From contig JAHZGC010000004.1 of the NCBI GenBank assembly GCA_019421015.1, positions 62,357 to 126,356 of the forward strand: a stretch of DNA of 64,000 bases, in the 5' to 3' direction. The stretch is from Coriobacteriaceae bacterium (GTDB taxonomy: Bacteria; Actinomycetota; Coriobacteriia; Coriobacteriales; UMGS124). Under the pieces are notes generated by a model. That model had not been told where the DNA came from and ran no database searches. It saw only the letters and a list, made by a program, of their open reading frames with translations. Below are positions 25,166 through 35,893 of this stretch, piece after piece (position 1 is the stretch's first letter; every line of letters starts with the position of its first letter). Position numbers and translations under genes: made by a program.

Positions 25166-26275
25166 CTAGCCCTCCACGACGGTCGCGCGGTCCTCGACCT
25201 CGGCCACGGTGGCGGAGCTGCCCACGGCGCCGAACACGTTGTCGAGCAGGTCGGTGGCCCAGCTGCTGGTGTTGCGGCCCGATCCGCGGGGGACCTCGGC
25301 GGGTGCGGCCGCGGCGGGCTCCTCGACGTCGAGCCCCACGACGGTCACCGGGTTGTCGTAGGGGAGCGTGAGCCCATAGACGCGGCGCGCCTCATCCTGG
25401 ATGCCTTCGGCGGTCTGCAGGGCGCTCACCCGCTCGAGCATCTGCTCGTTGCGCTCGTTGTTGCGGGCGAGCTCGTTGGTCAGGCGCTCGTTCTCGCGCA
25501 CGGCGAGGTAGAGCTCCTGGGCCGGGAAGTACAGCATGGTTATGGTGGCGAGCACGCAGGCGATGCTCGTGACCCACATGATGGCCAGGCGCCAGGTGCG
25601 CTCCTCCCCCGCGGCGGCCACCGCGGCGTCTTTAAGCCTGCCGAGCCTCGAGGCAAGGCCCGCGCGGGCCGAAGGCTTTGCTGCCTGCTCGGGGTCGGCC
25701 AGGGATACGGACGGGTCGGGCACCGCCACCGACGGCGCGGGGGCGGGCATGTCCTCGACGATGCGGGGAGGCTCGGGCGCGGCGGGGACAGTCGGCTGCG
25801 GGGACGTTTCCGGGGCGTCCCCGGGCACGGGGCGTGGGATGGCGACGAACGCGCCGGTCTTGGAGAGGCGCTGGGCCTCGGCGTAACGGCGGATCTCGTT
25901 GGGGTCGTCCGACACGATGCGCAACGGGCCGCGCTGCGGGGTTCGCTGCGCCGGGATCGCCGTGTTCCCCGCCTGGCCCTCGTAGCCTTCGATGACGCCG
26001 GGTACCGGGGCTGCGTGGCGTGCGGCGCGCGGGGCCCGCGCCGTCGGGCGTTGCTGCCCGGCCGTCCGCTGCGGGGCAGGGGAGGCGGCCCGGGGCCTGA
26101 CGTCGTAGGGGGAGGCTTGCGGGGCTGCGGCCGGGGCGGGCCGCCAGCCGGGGATCTCGCCCGGTAGGGCCGACCCACGCGTCCACGGACTGGCGTCCTG
26201 AGGCACCCCGCCGTCGAAGGGGGCGGGGCCGCTGGGGAGGCCGGTGGGGGCGTATGGGGTGTTCGGTTGGCCCAT
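25166..26275 (-). CDS. FtsB/DivIC-like septum formation initiator with long Pro-rich N-terminus
   Basis: The protein has 369 residues. The first 220 residues are Pro/Ala/Arg-rich and probably disordered and cytoplasmic. One membrane span lies near 233-253 (LAIMWVTSIACVLATITMLY), followed by a short coiled coil (ENERLTNELARNNERNEQML) and the family ending AEGIQDEARRVYGLTLPYDN. This is the DivIC/FtsB pattern and the protein should join the divisome. The N-terminal extension is far longer than in typical FtsB (about 100 residues). It is co-transcribed with ppx. Confidence 0.85.
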   Translation of the reverse strand: MGQPNTPYAPTGLPSGPAPFDGGVPQDASPWTRGSALPGEIPGWRPAPAAAPQASPYDVRPRAASPAPQRTAGQQRPTARAPRAARHAAPVPGVIEGYEGQAGNTAIPAQRTPQRGPLRIVSDDPNEIRRYAEAQRLSKTGAFVAIPRPVPGDAPETSPQPTVPAAPEPPRIVEDMPAPAPSVAVPDPSVSLADPEQAAKPSARAGLASRLGRLKDAAVAAAGEERTWRLAIMWVTSIACVLATITMLYFPAQELYLAVRENERLTNELARNNERNEQMLERVSALQTAEGIQDEARRVYGLTLPYDNPVTVVGLDVEEPAAAAPAEVPRGSGRNTSSWATDLLDNVFGAVGSSATVAEVEDRATVVEG

Positions 26276-26494
26276 GGGGTGCGTTTCTTCTCCGATGACG
26301 GGCTGTATGGACGGATGGATTGCTATTAGTTCCCATCATAGCCTCTCGGTACCTCGGGTCGTTGGAACAGCCTGAGATTACATAGTCTTTTGCATCTTGT
26401 AGACAAGCGCCTTGGGGCACGGGGACCCAAGGGTGTACCATCGTCACCTACCGTCAAGGCACCTTAGTGCCCCGCGCCGACGAAAGGTCGTCCC

Positions 26495-27697
26495 ATGGTT
26501 GTGCCCATGCGTTTTCCGGCTGCTGCGACGGCCGCGTCCTGCCTGCTGCTCGGTGCCCTTACCGGGTTCCCGGCGGCCGCCTCGGCGTCGTTTTCCCTTG
26601 CCCACCTGGCGGCCCCCGTGCCCCCCGCGGCGTCGGCGCAGTCCCACCAGGCGCCGGGGGCGGTCCGCTCCGGCATCTCCCCGGCGCCGCCCGGCGCCGC
26701 CCTGGGCGGACCTGAGGCCGCGCTGTCCCGCACCTTCGAGGCGGCCGGCATCGCGGTCGACCTGCCAGCCCCGCTCGACACGATGGGCGTGCCGGGGGTC
26801 TTTGCCATAGGGTCCTACGGCGACCTCTTTGTGGCCCTTACCCAGGCCGACCACGACTTCGCCGAGGCCGACGGCCAGACGGCCCTCGACGAGTACCTGG
26901 CGGGGGAGGCCGCGGAGGGCTTTGCCACCTACACCGCCGAGCTGGCCGACGGCACCCCGGTCTTTGGCTGCACGCGCGAGACGGACGGCCTTATGGCCAT
27001 GGAGGTCTACCTGACCGCCGCCGACGGCTCCCTGGCCACGCTCTGGCTCGAGTACCCGGTGGACCAGGGCGAGGAGTACATCGAGCTCTCGGCGTCCATC
27101 TACGAGAGCCTGCGGCGTGCCCCCGTGCCCGCTGCGACGTCGTTGCAGGACGGCGAGGCCGCGGAGGCCGACGGCATCAGGTTCTCGACCGCGGGGCTGG
27201 CCTACGACGAGGCGGCGGGCGTCTGGGCCGATGCCGACGAGACCCTCGTCGTGGCAAGCTCGCCCAGCCTGCTGCTGCGCCAGGAGGCCATGGGCGAGGA
27301 CCGCTTCCTCGACGAGGTGGCGTCGCTTGCGGACGGCAACCCCGTGGCCCGCTGCGTCATGGCGACCGGCGACGGTTCCAACCTACTCTACATCGTGTGC
27401 GCGGTGGACGAGGGCGGTATGCTCGAGACCATTGCCTTCGCCGTGCTCGACGACGGGACCGCCACCCTGCTGTATGGGCTGTGCGAGGCGACCGACGCCC
27501 TGGCGTGCGAGCGCATGGGGTCGATCCTGCGCAGCGTCGAGGTCGTGCCCCAGGCCTCGGCCGGCGTGGTAGGGTCGCTGCTCGAGCATATCGGCACCCG
27601 CAGCGTCTGGGGCGGGGCGCGCGGAGCCAACGGGGGCGGCGACTTAAGCTCGCTGCTGTACAACCCCGCCTTTGTCGGCGCGGCCAAGAAGGCTTAG
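26495..27697 (+). CDS. Secreted two-domain protein, function unknown
   Basis: The protein has 400 residues with an N-terminal signal peptide (MRFPAAATAASCLLLGALTG, cleavage near ASA). A Pro/Ala-rich linker leads to two similar domains (about 80-205 and 220-350), each beginning with a GI-x-V/F strand and ending with a helix before RAP or EVVP (SIYESLRR; RMGSILRSVEV). This is the same domain plan as the protein at 20223, so the two are probably distant paralogues. The C-terminus (GGGDLSSLLYNPAFVG) is not recognised. It lies just upstream of glmU. Confidence 0.7.
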   Translation: MVVPMRFPAAATAASCLLLGALTGFPAAASASFSLAHLAAPVPPAASAQSHQAPGAVRSGISPAPPGAALGGPEAALSRTFEAAGIAVDLPAPLDTMGVPGVFAIGSYGDLFVALTQADHDFAEADGQTALDEYLAGEAAEGFATYTAELADGTPVFGCTRETDGLMAMEVYLTAADGSLATLWLEYPVDQGEEYIELSASIYESLRRAPVPAATSLQDGEAAEADGIRFSTAGLAYDEAAGVWADADETLVVASSPSLLLRQEAMGEDRFLDEVASLADGNPVARCVMATGDGSNLLYIVCAVDEGGMLETIAFAVLDDGTATLLYGLCEATDALACERMGSILRSVEVVPQASAGVVGSLLEHIGTRSVWGGARGANGGGDLSSLLYNPAFVGAAKKA

Positions 27698-27761
27698 GCC
27701 GCCCGAACGGTCCTGTTCTTGCTTCTCGATCAACCGCTGAGGTCAGTTAGGAGTCTTTTTC

Positions 27762-29147
<1,386 letters not shown>

Positions 29148-29205
29148 CCGCCGCAGGCACGGTCGAGAGAGTCCTTACAGGCAGAAGGAGAGGGGCACCA
29201 ACGTC

Positions 29206-30177
29206 ATGACCGCAGTCCAGAAGAGCATCAAGGTCTTCTCAGGTTCGTCGAACCGCCCGCTGGCGGAGGCCATCGCCGAGAAGCTGGGCACCGAGCTCGG
29301 CGCGTTGGAGCTCGAGCAGTTCGCCAACGGCGAGATCTACGCCCGCTACGCCGAGAGCGTCCGCGGCGCCGACGTGTTCATCATCCAGTCGGTCTCGGGC
29401 CAGAACCTCAACGACATGCTCATGGAGGTCCTGGTCATGACCGACGCGGCCAAGCGCGCCTCGGCCCGCACCGTGACCGCCGTGATTACCCACTACGCCT
29501 ACGCGCGCCAGGACCGCAAGGCCGCCCCGCGCGAGCCCATCACGGCCCGCCTGGTGGCCAACCTCTACGAGGCCGCCGGCGTGGACCGCATCATCACGGT
29601 CGACCTGCACCAGGGCCAGATCCAGGGCTTCTTCGACGTGCCGGTGAACCACCTCACCGCCATGCCGCTCTTTACCGAGTACTACTCGGCCAAGGGTTTC
29701 GACATGGACAACACCGTGGTGGTCTCGCCCGACGTGGGCCGCGCCAAGGCCTCCAAGCGCCTGGCCGACTCCCTGGGCTGCTCGCTGGCCATCGCCCACA
29801 AGGGCCGTCCCTCGCACAACCAGGCCGAGGTCATGGGCATCATCGGCGACATCGAGGGCAAGACCTGCATCATCAACGACGACATGATCGACACGGCCGG
29901 CACCCTGTGCGGTGCCGTGCGCGAGCTCAAGGCCAAGGGTGCCGGCCCCATCTATGTGGGCGCCACCCACGGCCTGTTCTCGGGTGCGGCCTTCGAGCGC
30001 CTCGACGACGCCCCCATCGAGGAGGTCGTCGTGACCGACGCCGTGCCGGTGCCCCCCGAGCGTCTGGGCGGCAAGATCAAGGTCCTCTCCCTGGCCGACG
30101 AGTTCGCCAAGGCGATTCAGAACGTCTACGACGAGACGAGCGTCTCCGAGATGCTCGGCGTGAACCCCGAGTTCTAA
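29206..30177 (+). CDS. prs: Ribose-phosphate pyrophosphokinase
   Basis: The protein has 323 residues from the ATG at 29206 (AGAAGGAGAGG upstream). Class I PRPP synthetase motifs: FSGSSNRPLAEAIAEKLG, the catalytic flexible loop YARQDRKAAPREPITA, VDLHQGQIQGFFDVPVNHL, and the PRPP-binding loop NDDMIDTAGT. It makes PRPP from ribose-5-phosphate and ATP. It lies 58 bp after glmU and 1 bp before pth. Confidence 0.97.
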   Translation: MTAVQKSIKVFSGSSNRPLAEAIAEKLGTELGALELEQFANGEIYARYAESVRGADVFIIQSVSGQNLNDMLMEVLVMTDAAKRASARTVTAVITHYAYARQDRKAAPREPITARLVANLYEAAGVDRIITVDLHQGQIQGFFDVPVNHLTAMPLFTEYYSAKGFDMDNTVVVSPDVGRAKASKRLADSLGCSLAIAHKGRPSHNQAEVMGIIGDIEGKTCIINDDMIDTAGTLCGAVRELKAKGAGPIYVGATHGLFSGAAFERLDDAPIEEVVVTDAVPVPPERLGGKIKVLSLADEFAKAIQNVYDETSVSEMLGVNPEF

Positions 30178-30178
30178 G

Positions 30179-30784
30179 ATGCCCAAGGCACAGGAGAAGG
30201 GCGCCCAGGACGTGCCGGTCGCGATTGTGTGCGGGTTGGGCAACCCCGGCGCCGAGTACGAGCGCACCCGCCACAACGCCGGCTTCATGGCCGTCGACCT
30301 GCTGGCCCAGGAGCTCGGCGCCCGCTACTGGAAGAACAAACCGGGAGCCCAGGTCGCCGAGGTCACCCACCAGGGGGCCAAGCTCGTGCTCGTGAAGCCC
30401 ACGGCGTTCATGAACGTCTCGGGCGGCCCGCTCAAGAAGATCGCCGAGGAGTACCGGGTCCCCCCGGCGGGGATGCTGGTGATCCACGACGAGCTCGAGC
30501 TGCCGGCCGGGACCGTGGCGGTGAAGCTCGGGGGAGGCCATGGTGGCCACAACGGCCTGCGCTCCATCGGCGAGAAGTTCGGCACGACCGACTTTCCCCG
30601 CGTGCGGGTGGGGATCGGCCGGCCGCCGGGCCGTATGGCGCCGGCCGACTTCGTGCTCCAGCCGTTGCGCAACCGCGACCTGGAGGACTTCGAGGTGACG
30701 GTGGCCGACGCCGCCATGGTGGCCCGCTGCGCCGTGGAGCAGGGCGTGGCCGAGGCGGCGCGACGGTTCCCGTCGAAACGCTGA
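30179..30784 (+). CDS. pth: Peptidyl-tRNA hydrolase
   Basis: The protein has 201 residues. The family sites are intact: VCGLGNPGAEYERTRHNAGF with the catalytic His, KPTAFMNVSGGP, VIHDELELPAGTV with the conserved Asp, and GGGHGGHNGLRSI. It recycles peptidyl-tRNA. It begins 1 bp after the prs stop and is the last gene of the glmU-prs-pth run. A short extra N-terminus (PKAQEKGAQDVP) precedes the conserved core; an internal start is possible but less likely because the first ATG is coupled to prs. Confidence 0.95.
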   Translation: MPKAQEKGAQDVPVAIVCGLGNPGAEYERTRHNAGFMAVDLLAQELGARYWKNKPGAQVAEVTHQGAKLVLVKPTAFMNVSGGPLKKIAEEYRVPPAGMLVIHDELELPAGTVAVKLGGGHGGHNGLRSIGEKFGTTDFPRVRVGIGRPPGRMAPADFVLQPLRNRDLEDFEVTVADAAMVARCAVEQGVAEAARRFPSKR

Positions 30785-30865
30785 CCTTGCTGCCGGGGAT
30801 TCCCCACAAGGGTGTCCCCGGCATTTTCTATAGGTAGTGGGTTTACGAGTTGGAGAGGCCGTTCG

Positions 30866-31708
30866 ATGCACACCATCCTGCACAAGGAGCAGCTCGCTCC
30901 CGACACCTGGCTCATGCGTGTCGCTGCGCCGGCGGTCGCCGCCAAGGCGCGGGCCGGCCAGTTCTTCCTGCTGCGGGCCGACGACGCGGGGGAGCGCGTG
31001 CCCTTTACCTTCCTCGACTGGGATCCGCGCGAGGGCTGGATCGAGTTCGTGTTCCTGGCGGTGGGGGCCACCACGCGCTACCTCGCGACCTTCGAGGAGG
31101 GAGACGAGCTGCTCGACGTCGTGGGACCGCTCGGCAACCCAACCGAGGTCTCACCTGGCCGATGGGCCGTGGCGGGGGGCGGTGTGGGCCTGGCGGCCGC
31201 CTACCCGGTGGCGCGGGCCTTTGCCCAGGCCGGGGCGCAGGTGAGCGCCATCGTGGCCGCCCGCACCGAGGAGCTGCTGATCCTCGAGGACCGCTTTGCG
31301 GCGATTCCCGGCGTGGAGCTGCTCGTGGTGACCGACGACGGCTCAAGGGGCGAGCGCGGTTTTGCGACCACGCCCCTCGAGCGGCTCTGCGCCGCCGACA
31401 AGGTCGATGCGGTCTTCGCCGTGGGCCCCGTGCCCATGATGGCGGCCTGCTCGCGCACGGCCGCGGGTCTCGGCGTGCCCGTGACCGTGTCGCTCAACCC
31501 TGTCATGCTCGACGGCACCGGCATGTGCGGCGGTTGCCGCGTGACGGTGGGGGGCGAGGCGCGTTTTGCGTGCATAGACGGCGTTGACTTCGACGGGTCG
31601 CTGGTCGACTGGGCCGACATGGCCGCGCGCTCGCGGGCCTATGCCCCCGAGGAGCGCGAGGCCGCGGAGCGCCCGCACCGCTGCCACCTGCGCGACGCCC
31701 AGCTGTAG
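30866..31708 (+). CDS. nfnA: NfnA-type FAD/NAD-binding subunit with [2Fe-2S] site (DHODH electron-transfer-like)
   Basis: The protein has 280 residues; ATG after GGAGAGG. It has the order of the small subunit of NADH-dependent reduced ferredoxin:NADP oxidoreductase: FAD-binding barrel (AGQFFLLRADD, PFTFLDW), NAD-binding fold (VAGGGVGLAAAYPVARAF), GPVPMMAACSRTA, and a C-terminal [2Fe-2S] pattern DGTGMCGGCRV...FACIDG. The partner large subunit follows 25 bp on. NfnAB balances NADH, NADPH and ferredoxin pools by electron bifurcation in anaerobes. SudB-like sulfide dehydrogenase is the main alternative name. Confidence 0.88.
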   Translation: MHTILHKEQLAPDTWLMRVAAPAVAAKARAGQFFLLRADDAGERVPFTFLDWDPREGWIEFVFLAVGATTRYLATFEEGDELLDVVGPLGNPTEVSPGRWAVAGGGVGLAAAYPVARAFAQAGAQVSAIVAARTEELLILEDRFAAIPGVELLVVTDDGSRGERGFATTPLERLCAADKVDAVFAVGPVPMMAACSRTAAGLGVPVTVSLNPVMLDGTGMCGGCRVTVGGEARFACIDGVDFDGSLVDWADMAARSRAYAPEEREAAERPHRCHLRDAQL

Positions 31709-31733
31709 GACGGAAGAGACGTTAGGAGCCAAC

Positions 31734-33155
31734 GTGACCTCCCAGAACCCTTCTTCGGCGCGCGTCGCCCCCCGCGAGGTGGACCCCGTCGAACGCGTTT
31801 TGAACTTTGACCCGGTCGACCTGGGCTATACCGACGAAGACGCCGTGCTCGAGGCGGCCCGCTGCCTGCAGTGCAAGAAGGCCCCCTGTGTGTCGGGCTG
31901 CCCGGTGGGGGTCGACATCCCCCACTTCGTGAACTTGGTGCGGCAGGGCGACTGGGCGCAGGCGCTCGCTGCTATTCGCGCGGACAACCTGCTGCCGAGC
32001 ATCTGCGGCCGCGTGTGCCCCCAGGAGACCCAGTGCGAGGGGAGATGCGTCCTCGGGCGCAAGGGCGAGCCCCTCGCCATCGGGCAGCTTGAGCGCTATG
32101 TGGGCGATAAAGCCGCCCAGGTCGAGGGGCTCGTGGCCGAGGAAGGCCCTGCCGACGCCGCCCCATCGCAGGCCGCCTGGGGTAGGGTGGCCGTGGTCGG
32201 GAGCGGGCCGGCGGGCATCACCTGCGCCCTCGAGCTGCGTCGTGCAGGTATCGAGGTGACGCTGTTCGAGTCGCTCCATCGGCTCGGAGGGGTTCTCACC
32301 TACGGCATCCCGGTCTTTCGCCTGCCCGACGACGTGGTGGCCCGCGAGCTTGCCGCGCTGGCGGATTTGGGGGTCGCGATCGAGTGCAACACGGTGATGG
32401 GGCGCACGGTGACGGTGCCCGAGCTTTTGAATGAGCGCGGCTTCGACGCCGTGTTCCTCGGCGTGGGGGCCGGCCTGCCCAAGCTGGTGGGCGTGCCGGG
32501 GGAGAACCTCGTGGGCGTGCTCTGCGCCAACGAGTACCTGACGCGCGTGAACCTGATGGGGGCCTACGACTTCCCGGTCATGGACACGCCGGTGCGCCGT
32601 GGGCGCGACGTGGTGGTGCTCGGCGGCGGCAACGTGGCCATGGACGCCGCCCGTACGGCGCTGCGCCTCGGGGCGCAGACGGTGACGCTCGCCTATCGGC
32701 GCACCGAGGCCGAGATGCCGGCGCGGCGGGCCGAGGTGGAGCACGCCAAGGCCGAGGGGGTCAGGCTCCTGGAACTTGCGGCCCCGCTCGAATTTGTGGG
32801 AGACGACCGCGGCAACGTCGTGGCCGCCCGCCTGCGCCGCATGCGCCTGGGAGAGCCGGGTGCCGACGGACGCCGCAGCCCCGTGGCCCTCGAGGGGGAG
32901 GGCGCGGTGATCGAGCTGCCCTGCGACACGGTGGTCACGGCCATCGGAACCAACGCGAGCCCGCTGGTGCGGCTCATGGCACCGGGCCTTGCGCTCAACG
33001 GGCGCGGCTACATCGAGGTGGACGAGCACGGGCGTACGAGCGACCCCCGCGTCTGGGCGGGCGGCGACATCGTGACCGGCGCCGCCACGGTGATCCTGGC
33101 CATGGGGGCAGGCAAGGCCGCTGCGGCGGACATGGTGTGCGAGCTGCAAAAGTAA
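31734..33155 (+). CDS. nfnB: NfnB-type large subunit (glutamate-synthase small-chain-like)
   Basis: The protein has 473 residues. The GTG at 31734 follows TTAGGAG. The N-terminal double [4Fe-4S] region is intact (RCLQCKKAPCVSGCPVGVDI; ICGRVCPQETQCEGRCVLG). Two dinucleotide folds follow: VAVVGSGPAGITCALELRRA (FAD) and VVVLGGGNVAMDAARTALRL (NADPH). The C-terminus has the usual GDIVTGAATVILAMGAGK. It pairs with nfnA. GltD alone would need a GltB neighbour, which is absent here, so NfnB fits better. Confidence 0.9.
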   Translation: MTSQNPSSARVAPREVDPVERVLNFDPVDLGYTDEDAVLEAARCLQCKKAPCVSGCPVGVDIPHFVNLVRQGDWAQALAAIRADNLLPSICGRVCPQETQCEGRCVLGRKGEPLAIGQLERYVGDKAAQVEGLVAEEGPADAAPSQAAWGRVAVVGSGPAGITCALELRRAGIEVTLFESLHRLGGVLTYGIPVFRLPDDVVARELAALADLGVAIECNTVMGRTVTVPELLNERGFDAVFLGVGAGLPKLVGVPGENLVGVLCANEYLTRVNLMGAYDFPVMDTPVRRGRDVVVLGGGNVAMDAARTALRLGAQTVTLAYRRTEAEMPARRAEVEHAKAEGVRLLELAAPLEFVGDDRGNVVAARLRRMRLGEPGADGRRSPVALEGEGAVIELPCDTVVTAIGTNASPLVRLMAPGLALNGRGYIEVDEHGRTSDPRVWAGGDIVTGAATVILAMGAGKAAAADMVCELQK

Positions 33156-33260
33156 TGCTCTAGAGGCAGCTCGGCGGGTATACACCCGGTATCTGTGGAC
33201 ACGCACGGTGCGGCGACTGCGGCGCGGGGCCGCCTTGCCGCCTACGAAGGGAGAACCGCC

Positions 33261-34688
33261 ATGGGCAAGCCTGTCTCCAACCGTTCCTACAACAATGCCA
33301 TGGGCCGTCGGGCGTTCCTCTGCGGGGGTGCCCTGGCCACCGGCGCGGCGCTGGGGCTGCTCGCGGGGTGCGGCCAAGACGCCGCGTCCGAGTCGAAGGA
33401 CGGCGACATGCCTTCGACCGACGCCGAGACGCGGCCTGACGGGGCGGCTCCGGAACTCACGGTACTGAACGAGGTGGTGTACCCCGAGGCGGTGGGCTCC
33501 GCCGATTACGAGAAGCGCCAGCAGGTCGCCGACGACAACCCCCTCACCGATGAGTTCCGAAGCGGTCTGGGGCTCTTTGCCGACGACGTGGCCTGCTATG
33601 GCATCGGCCAGTCCGACGCAGAGAACGGACCTGCGAACCTGTGCCTCTCTCCCGCGGGGCTGTACCTGGCCCTCGCTATGCTGGCGCAAGGGGCAGGGGG
33701 CAACACGCAGGCCCAGCTCCTGGACGCCCTGGGGGCCTCCGACGCCGCCGCGCTCGCCGCGCAGTGCGGCAACCTCATGCGCGTGCTCTGGTCGTACACC
33801 ACCCCCGACGACGACCCGGCTGCGAGCGTCGTGGAACTGGCCACGTCGCTGTGGGTGCGTTCCGATACGCCGGTGGAGACGCCCTTTTTGGAGACGGCCA
33901 CCGACTCGTTCTACGCCGAGGTCTTTGAGGCCGGGGCCCCCGGTGCCGTGGTTGAGCGCGCCATGGGCACCTGGGTGGCCGACCACACGGGTTCGACGCT
34001 CAAGCCGCAGTTCAAGCTCGACGACAGCTGGCTCATGAGCCTCATGGCCACGGTGTGGTTCAAGGACGGCTGGCAGGACCCCTTTAACCCCAACGACATC
34101 GCAAGCGGCACCTTCCATACCGCCAAGGGCGACGTGACCTGCGATTTCATGATCCAGGTGCGCGAATGCACCGCCGTGGTGACCGATGCCTACTCGGTGG
34201 CGGCGCTGCCCTTGGGCACCGGGTCTTCCGTGACGTTCCTGCTGCCGGCCGAATGCACCGCCCCCCGTGCGCTTCTGGCCCGGGCCACGGGCAACGGGAT
34301 GATCTGCGACCCTTCGGGCGATGACGCCGCCATGGCGCGGGTGACCTACCGGGTTCCGCGTCTCTCGTTCGACGCCGACGGCTCGGTGGTCGAGATGCTC
34401 AAGGCCATGGGAATCACCGACGTCTTTGAGGACGGCGCCGACCTGAGCGGCCTTTTGAAGACCTCCGCCGCCGTGAGCGCTGTGGACCAGGGGACGCACT
34501 TCTCCATGGACGAGGTGGGCGTCGAGGCGAGCTCCTACACCGTCGTGGGCATCGTGGCCACGGGCATGCCGCCCGAGGACCTGGAGGACGTGGACTTTAC
34601 GCTCGATCGCCCCTTTGCCTTTAGGCTTACGGCTCCCGACGGGACGGTCTTGTTCGTTGGAATCGTGGGAGACCCCACGCAGAAGTAG
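33261..34688 (+). CDS. Serpin-family lipoprotein
   Basis: The protein has 475 residues from the ATG at 33261 (GAAGGGAG upstream). The signal has twin arginines (MGRRAFLCGG) and a perfect lipobox LLAGC, so it is a Tat-type lipoprotein. The body is a serpin: LCLSPAGLYLALAMLAQGAGGNT, SLWVRSD, LMSLMATVWFKDGWQDPF, RVPRLSFDADG, ALLARAT, and a hinge/reactive-loop region FSMDEVGVEASSYTVVGI leading to RPFAFRLTAPDGTVLFVG. The hinge EVGVEASS is close to the inhibitory consensus (E-E-G-x-A-A-A), so it may inhibit serine or cysteine proteases at the cell surface. Host or microbial target unknown. Confidence 0.9.
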   Translation: MGKPVSNRSYNNAMGRRAFLCGGALATGAALGLLAGCGQDAASESKDGDMPSTDAETRPDGAAPELTVLNEVVYPEAVGSADYEKRQQVADDNPLTDEFRSGLGLFADDVACYGIGQSDAENGPANLCLSPAGLYLALAMLAQGAGGNTQAQLLDALGASDAAALAAQCGNLMRVLWSYTTPDDDPAASVVELATSLWVRSDTPVETPFLETATDSFYAEVFEAGAPGAVVERAMGTWVADHTGSTLKPQFKLDDSWLMSLMATVWFKDGWQDPFNPNDIASGTFHTAKGDVTCDFMIQVRECTAVVTDAYSVAALPLGTGSSVTFLLPAECTAPRALLARATGNGMICDPSGDDAAMARVTYRVPRLSFDADGSVVEMLKAMGITDVFEDGADLSGLLKTSAAVSAVDQGTHFSMDEVGVEASSYTVVGIVATGMPPEDLEDVDFTLDRPFAFRLTAPDGTVLFVGIVGDPTQK

Positions 34689-34709
34689 GAAAGAAGGAAG
34701 GCAGGCCCG

Positions 34710-35888
34710 ATGACCGAGTGGCTGGTCCGTCGGTTCGTAAAGAACTACCAGGACGTCGAGAACCCCCGCGTGCGCACGGCCTACGGGCTGTTTGCCAGCA
34801 TCGTAGGCATCGTGTGCAACCTGCTGCTGAGCTTGGGCAAGGGCCTCGTGGGCCTTGCCTCGGGCTCGGTGGCCATCGTGGCCGACGCCGTGAACAACCT
34901 CTCGGACGCGTCGAGCAACATCATCAGCCTGCTGGGTTTCAAGCTGGCCAGCAGGCCGGCCGACCACGAGCACCCCTACGGCCACGGCCGCATGGAGTAC
35001 CTGGCGGGCCTGACCGTGGCCGTGCTGGTGCTGGTGGTGGGCGTGGAGCTGGTCAAGAGCTCCATCGACGAGATCCTGCACCCCAAGGCGGTGGACTTCA
35101 CCTGGGTCGCCGTGGCCGTGCTCGTGGGCTCGATCCTGGTGAAGGTCTGGATGGCGCTCTTCAACTACCGCATCGGCAAGCGCATCGACTCGGTGACGCT
35201 CAAGGCCACGGCGGCCGACTCGCGCAACGATGCCATCACCACGGGGGCCGTGCTTGCCGCGCTGCTGGTGGACCACTACACCGCCCTCTCCCTCGACGGA
35301 TGGGCGGGCCTGGCGGTGGGCGGCTTTATCGTGGTGAGCAGCATCGGGCTGATCCGCGACGCCGTGGAGCCGCTGCTGGGCGCCGCGCCCGACCCCAAGC
35401 AGGTGCATCACATCCACGACAAGATCATGGGCTACCCTGGGGTCTTAGGCACCCATGACCTCATGATTCACGACTACGGTCCCGGCCGGCAGTTCGCGAG
35501 CGCCCACGTAGAGATGGCGGCCGAGCAGGACGTGCTCGAGGCCCACGACGTGATCGACACCATAGAACAGGACTTCCTGACGAACGACGGCCTGGTGATG
35601 ACCATCCACTACGACCCCATCGTGACCTCCGACGAGCGCGTGAACACCCTGCGCTCATGGATGGACGAGGTCGTGCGCGGTATCGACCCACGCCTCTCGG
35701 TGCACGACCTGCGCGCGGCCCCGGGCCCCACCCACACCAACGTGATCTTTGACTGCGTGAAGCCTTGCGAGGTCCCGCTCTCCGACGACGAGCTGCGCGC
35801 CGAGATCCGCCGCCGCGTGGGTGCTGTGCATCCCGAGTACGTGTGCAAGGTCACGGTCGACAACGACTACGTGTCGGCCGAGGGGTAG
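34710..35888 (+). CDS. Cation diffusion facilitator (CDF) efflux transporter
   Basis: The protein has 392 residues; AAGAAGG precedes the ATG. It has six membrane spans between about 25 and 210. The family motif ADAVNNLSDASSNI (span II) and the metal-site HPYGHGRMEYLAG loop are present, with a second acidic motif ATAADSRNDAITT in span V. The cytoplasmic C-terminal ferredoxin-like domain continues to 392 and is longer than usual, with two similar lobes. It exports divalent metals such as Zn, Co, Fe or Mn. It ends 5 bp from the converging AAA gene. Confidence 0.93.
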   Translation: MTEWLVRRFVKNYQDVENPRVRTAYGLFASIVGIVCNLLLSLGKGLVGLASGSVAIVADAVNNLSDASSNIISLLGFKLASRPADHEHPYGHGRMEYLAGLTVAVLVLVVGVELVKSSIDEILHPKAVDFTWVAVAVLVGSILVKVWMALFNYRIGKRIDSVTLKATAADSRNDAITTGAVLAALLVDHYTALSLDGWAGLAVGGFIVVSSIGLIRDAVEPLLGAAPDPKQVHHIHDKIMGYPGVLGTHDLMIHDYGPGRQFASAHVEMAAEQDVLEAHDVIDTIEQDFLTNDGLVMTIHYDPIVTSDERVNTLRSWMDEVVRGIDPRLSVHDLRAAPGPTHTNVIFDCVKPCEVPLSDDELRAEIRRRVGAVHPEYVCKVTVDNDYVSAEG

Positions 35889-35893
35889 GTCGG

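Noticed and set aside
31722..35417. A 1231-codon open frame on the minus strand
   Set aside because: It is antisense to nfnB, the serpin and the CDF gene, has no known motif, and arises from high GC content.
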